From: Ferrovibrio sp964429465 | GTDB taxonomy: Bacteria; Pseudomonadota; Alphaproteobacteria; Ferrovibrionales; Ferrovibrionaceae | DNA: 14,639 nt | NCBI GenBank assembly: GCA_964429465.1 | Contig: CAYSCA010000073.1 | Coordinates: forward strand, 1 to 14,639 | Direction: 5' to 3' | Shown: positions 12,998-14,639 of the stretch, in pieces | Layout: each line of letters starts with the position of its first letter | How positions within the stretch are numbered: the stretch's first letter is position 1 | The notes under the pieces: model-generated | Told to the model about the DNA's origin: nothing | The model's input: the letters and a program-made list of their open reading frames with translations, nothing else | Database searches by the model: none | Translations under genes and position numbers: made by a program

Positions 12998-13560
12998 TTC
13001 ACGTCGCTCGCCCTGCCGGCCTTCAGGTCGCGCAGCAGGGGCCTGATCTTATGGTCGAGATCCCATTCGGTCAGCGGCCCGACATGCTTGCAGCGGATGC
13101 GGCCCTCACCGTCGACGACGAAAGTCTCCGGCACGCCATAGACGCCCCAGTCGATGCTGACCCTGCCATTGCGGTCGGCGCCGGTGCGGGTGAAGGGATC
13201 CCCCAGCTGGTCAAGCCACTTCGCGACATCGGCGGGCTCGTCCTTATAGTTCAGCCCGTGGATCGGCGCGAGCCTGTCGCGCTGCAGGGCCGTCAGCAGG
13301 GGATGCTCGACGCGGCAGGGCACGCACCAGGAGGCGAAGACATTCACCACGCTGGGCTGCCCCGTCTTCAGGTCGGCCGACGACAGTCCGGGATCGCGGC
13401 CCTGTCCGCTGCGCCCCTCGATAGGCGGCAGGCTGAATTCCGGCACCGGCTTGCCGATCAGGGCGGACGGAATCTCGCGCGGATTGAGCGTGAGGCCGAC
13501 CGCCAGCGCGATGCCGATCAGCACGAAGACGAGAAGCGGAACGAGATAGCCGATGCGCAT
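12991..13560 (-). CDS. ccmG: thiol:disulfide interchange protein CcmG/DsbE
   Basis: CcmG is a periplasmic thioredoxin-like reductant, anchored by one helix, that keeps the apocytochrome haem-binding cysteines reduced. The 189-residue protein has the anchor at 4-25, then IGKPVPEFSLP (35-45). The active site is FASWCVPC (75-82; Cys79, Cys82), and GVPETFVVD (142-150) holds the cis-Pro144 and the CcmG-type Glu145. The ATG at 13560 (MRIGYLVPLL) was chosen; an upstream in-frame start at 13590 would add a Pro-rich stretch overlapping ccmF. The chain ends in Lys-Cys because the stop is read through the ccmH start overlap. It begins four bases after the ccmF stop. Confidence 0.96.
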   Translation of the reverse strand: MRIGYLVPLLVFVLIGIALAVGLTLNPREIPSALIGKPVPEFSLPPIEGRSGQGRDPGLSSADLKTGQPSVVNVFASWCVPCRVEHPLLTALQRDRLAPIHGLNYKDEPADVAKWLDQLGDPFTRTGADRNGRVSIDWGVYGVPETFVVDGEGRIRCKHVGPLTEWDLDHKIRPLLRDLKAGRASDVKC

Positions 13561-13564
13561 GGCG

Positions 13565-14639
13565 TCACTCGGCGGCGGCGGCGGCAACACGCCGGCGCGC
13601 CGGCGCGCCGACGCGGTGGCGCCGGTCGCTCAGGGACAGCAGGCCGCCCAGCATCATCACCAGGGCGCCGAGCCAGATCCAGGAGACCAGCGGCTTCCAG
13701 TAAAGCCGCACCGCCCAGCCGCGCGATGCGTCGCCCTCGCCCACCACGGCATAGAGATCGGCCAGCAGCGAGGGCCGGATCGCGGCTTCGGTGGTTTCCA
13801 TCGGCGGCTGTTGGTAGCGGCGCTGCGACGGTGTCATCTCGCGGATCACCCGGCCGCCCTGCAGCACCTCGAAGCGGCCCTGCCGCGCGGTGTAATTGGG
13901 ACCCTTCACGGGCGCGGTGCCAAGAAAGCGGAACTGCACCGGGCCGACGGTGGCGACGTCGCCGGGCTGCATCACCTGCTGCACTTCCACCTGCCAGGTG
14001 CTCGACACCGTGATGCCGAGCACCAGCATGGCGACGCCGAGATGCGCCACGGTCATGCCCCAGGCGGCGCGCGGCAGGCCGCGGGCGCGGCGCAGGCTTT
14101 CCGCCGCAGGCGCCGCGAACAGCTTGATGCGCAGGCTCCATTCGCAGAGCGCGCCAATGCCGAGCCACGCCGCCAGCGCAACGCCGAGCAGGGCGAGCAG
14201 GCTGCGCCCGTTCAGCAGCCAGAGCCCGATGGCAAGCGCGACGAGAACGGCGACGATGGCCGGCAGCAGGTGACGGACAGCCGCCCCGAGATCGCCGCGC
14301 TTCCATGACAGCAGCGGGCCGATGGCGAGTGCCGCGAGCAGCGGGGTCATCAGCGGAATGAACACGGTGTTGAAATATTGCGGCCCGACCGACACCTTCT
14401 CGCCGGTCAGCGCATCCAGCGCCAGCGGATAGAGCGTGCCGAGCAGCACCGCCGCGGCAGCCACTGCCAGCAGCAGATTGTTCAGCACCAGCGCGCCCTC
14501 GCGGCTGAGCGGCGCGAACACGCCGACGCCCTGCAGGGCCGGAGCGCGCAGGGCATAGAGCGTCAGGCTGCCGCCGACCGTCAGACCCAGGAAGCCGAGA
14601 ATGAACACGCCGCGGGTCGGGTCGGTGGCGAAGGCATGC
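13565..14639 (-). CDS. ccmF: cytochrome c haem lyase subunit CcmF, C-terminal part (cut by window edge)
   Basis: CcmF is the large membrane subunit that joins haem, handed over by CcmE, to the apocytochrome. The visible 357 residues are the C-terminal half; the frame is open to the window edge, beginning HAFATDPTRGVFILGF, a conserved CcmF segment. Several transmembrane helices follow. Then comes a periplasmic domain with VEVQQVMQPGDV and GPNYTARQGRFEVLQGG, and the closing helix WIWLGALVMMLGGLLSLSDR, all typical. The haem-binding WWD region and the N-terminus lie outside the window. The GTG at 14608 is internal, not a start. The last 20 residues (RRHRVGAPARRRVAAAAAE) are low in complexity, over a tandem GGCGCGCC palindrome. 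Confidence 0.95.
   Translation of the reverse strand, partial: HAFATDPTRGVFILGFLGLTVGGSLTLYALRAPALQGVGVFAPLSREGALVLNNLLLAVAAAAVLLGTLYPLALDALTGEKVSVGPQYFNTVFIPLMTPLLAALAIGPLLSWKRGDLGAAVRHLLPAIVAVLVALAIGLWLLNGRSLLALLGVALAAWLGIGALCEWSLRIKLFAAPAAESLRRARGLPRAAWGMTVAHLGVAMLVLGITVSSTWQVEVQQVMQPGDVATVGPVQFRFLGTAPVKGPNYTARQGRFEVLQGGRVIREMTPSQRRYQQPPMETTEAAIRPSLLADLYAVVGEGDASRGWAVRLYWKPLVSWIWLGALVMMLGGLLSLSDRRHRVGAPARRRVAAAAAE

Overview
The window is GC-rich bacterial chromosome, almost fully coding, with short intergenic gaps and many start/stop overlaps. Gene content points to an alphaproteobacterium, probably Rhodospirillales or a neighbour. The evidence is a dapF-mtaB-ftsY cluster, a receiver protein with a GPDRRR tail next to an Hpt-like protein, a perfect CtrA-type site (TTAA-N7-TTAAC), and a System I cytochrome c maturation operon. 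This placement is inference from family knowledge; no rRNA or tRNA gene is visible to fix it.

Layout from left to right: a Bcr/CflA-type MFS exporter (minus strand, 1-1263) diverges from a plus-strand run of five genes: a degenerate receiver protein, a degenerate Hpt-like protein, dapF (diaminopimelate epimerase), mtaB (tRNA methylthiotransferase) and ftsY (SRP receptor). ftsY ends tail to tail with, and overlaps, a minus-strand NUDIX hydrolase gene. A plus-strand MarR regulator follows. It converges on a minus-strand operon encoding an ABC importer of the nitrate/sulfonate/taurine type (binding protein, ATPase, permease) and an FAD-dependent oxidoreductase. A small Ala/Pro-rich protein of unknown function lies upstream of that operon, behind the CtrA-like site. 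The right end holds ccmF (cut by the window edge)-ccmG-ccmH-ccmI, with ccmG/ccmH/ccmI translationally overlapped.

How the genes work together: ccmFGHI covers the late steps of haem ligation to apocytochrome c. The ABC importer and oxidoreductase look like an uptake-and-oxidation module for an unidentified small molecule. dapF, mtaB and ftsY are housekeeping genes for lysine/peptidoglycan, tRNA modification and membrane targeting.

The most unusual content is the receiver/Hpt pair. The receiver has Glu at the phospho-acceptor position and Thr for one metal-binding Asp, and the Hpt-like protein has Phe where the phosphorylatable His should be. Both proteins otherwise keep their folds' signature residues, so they look like a phosphorelay pair that no longer uses phosphate. 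Second are a candidate leaderless promoter placed exactly on the dapF ATG, and the CtrA-like site plus hairpin in front of the small unknown gene. I saw no mobile element, CRISPR array, tRNA, rRNA or phage gene. No stretch longer than 300 bases lacks a gene; the largest gap is 6041-6227.
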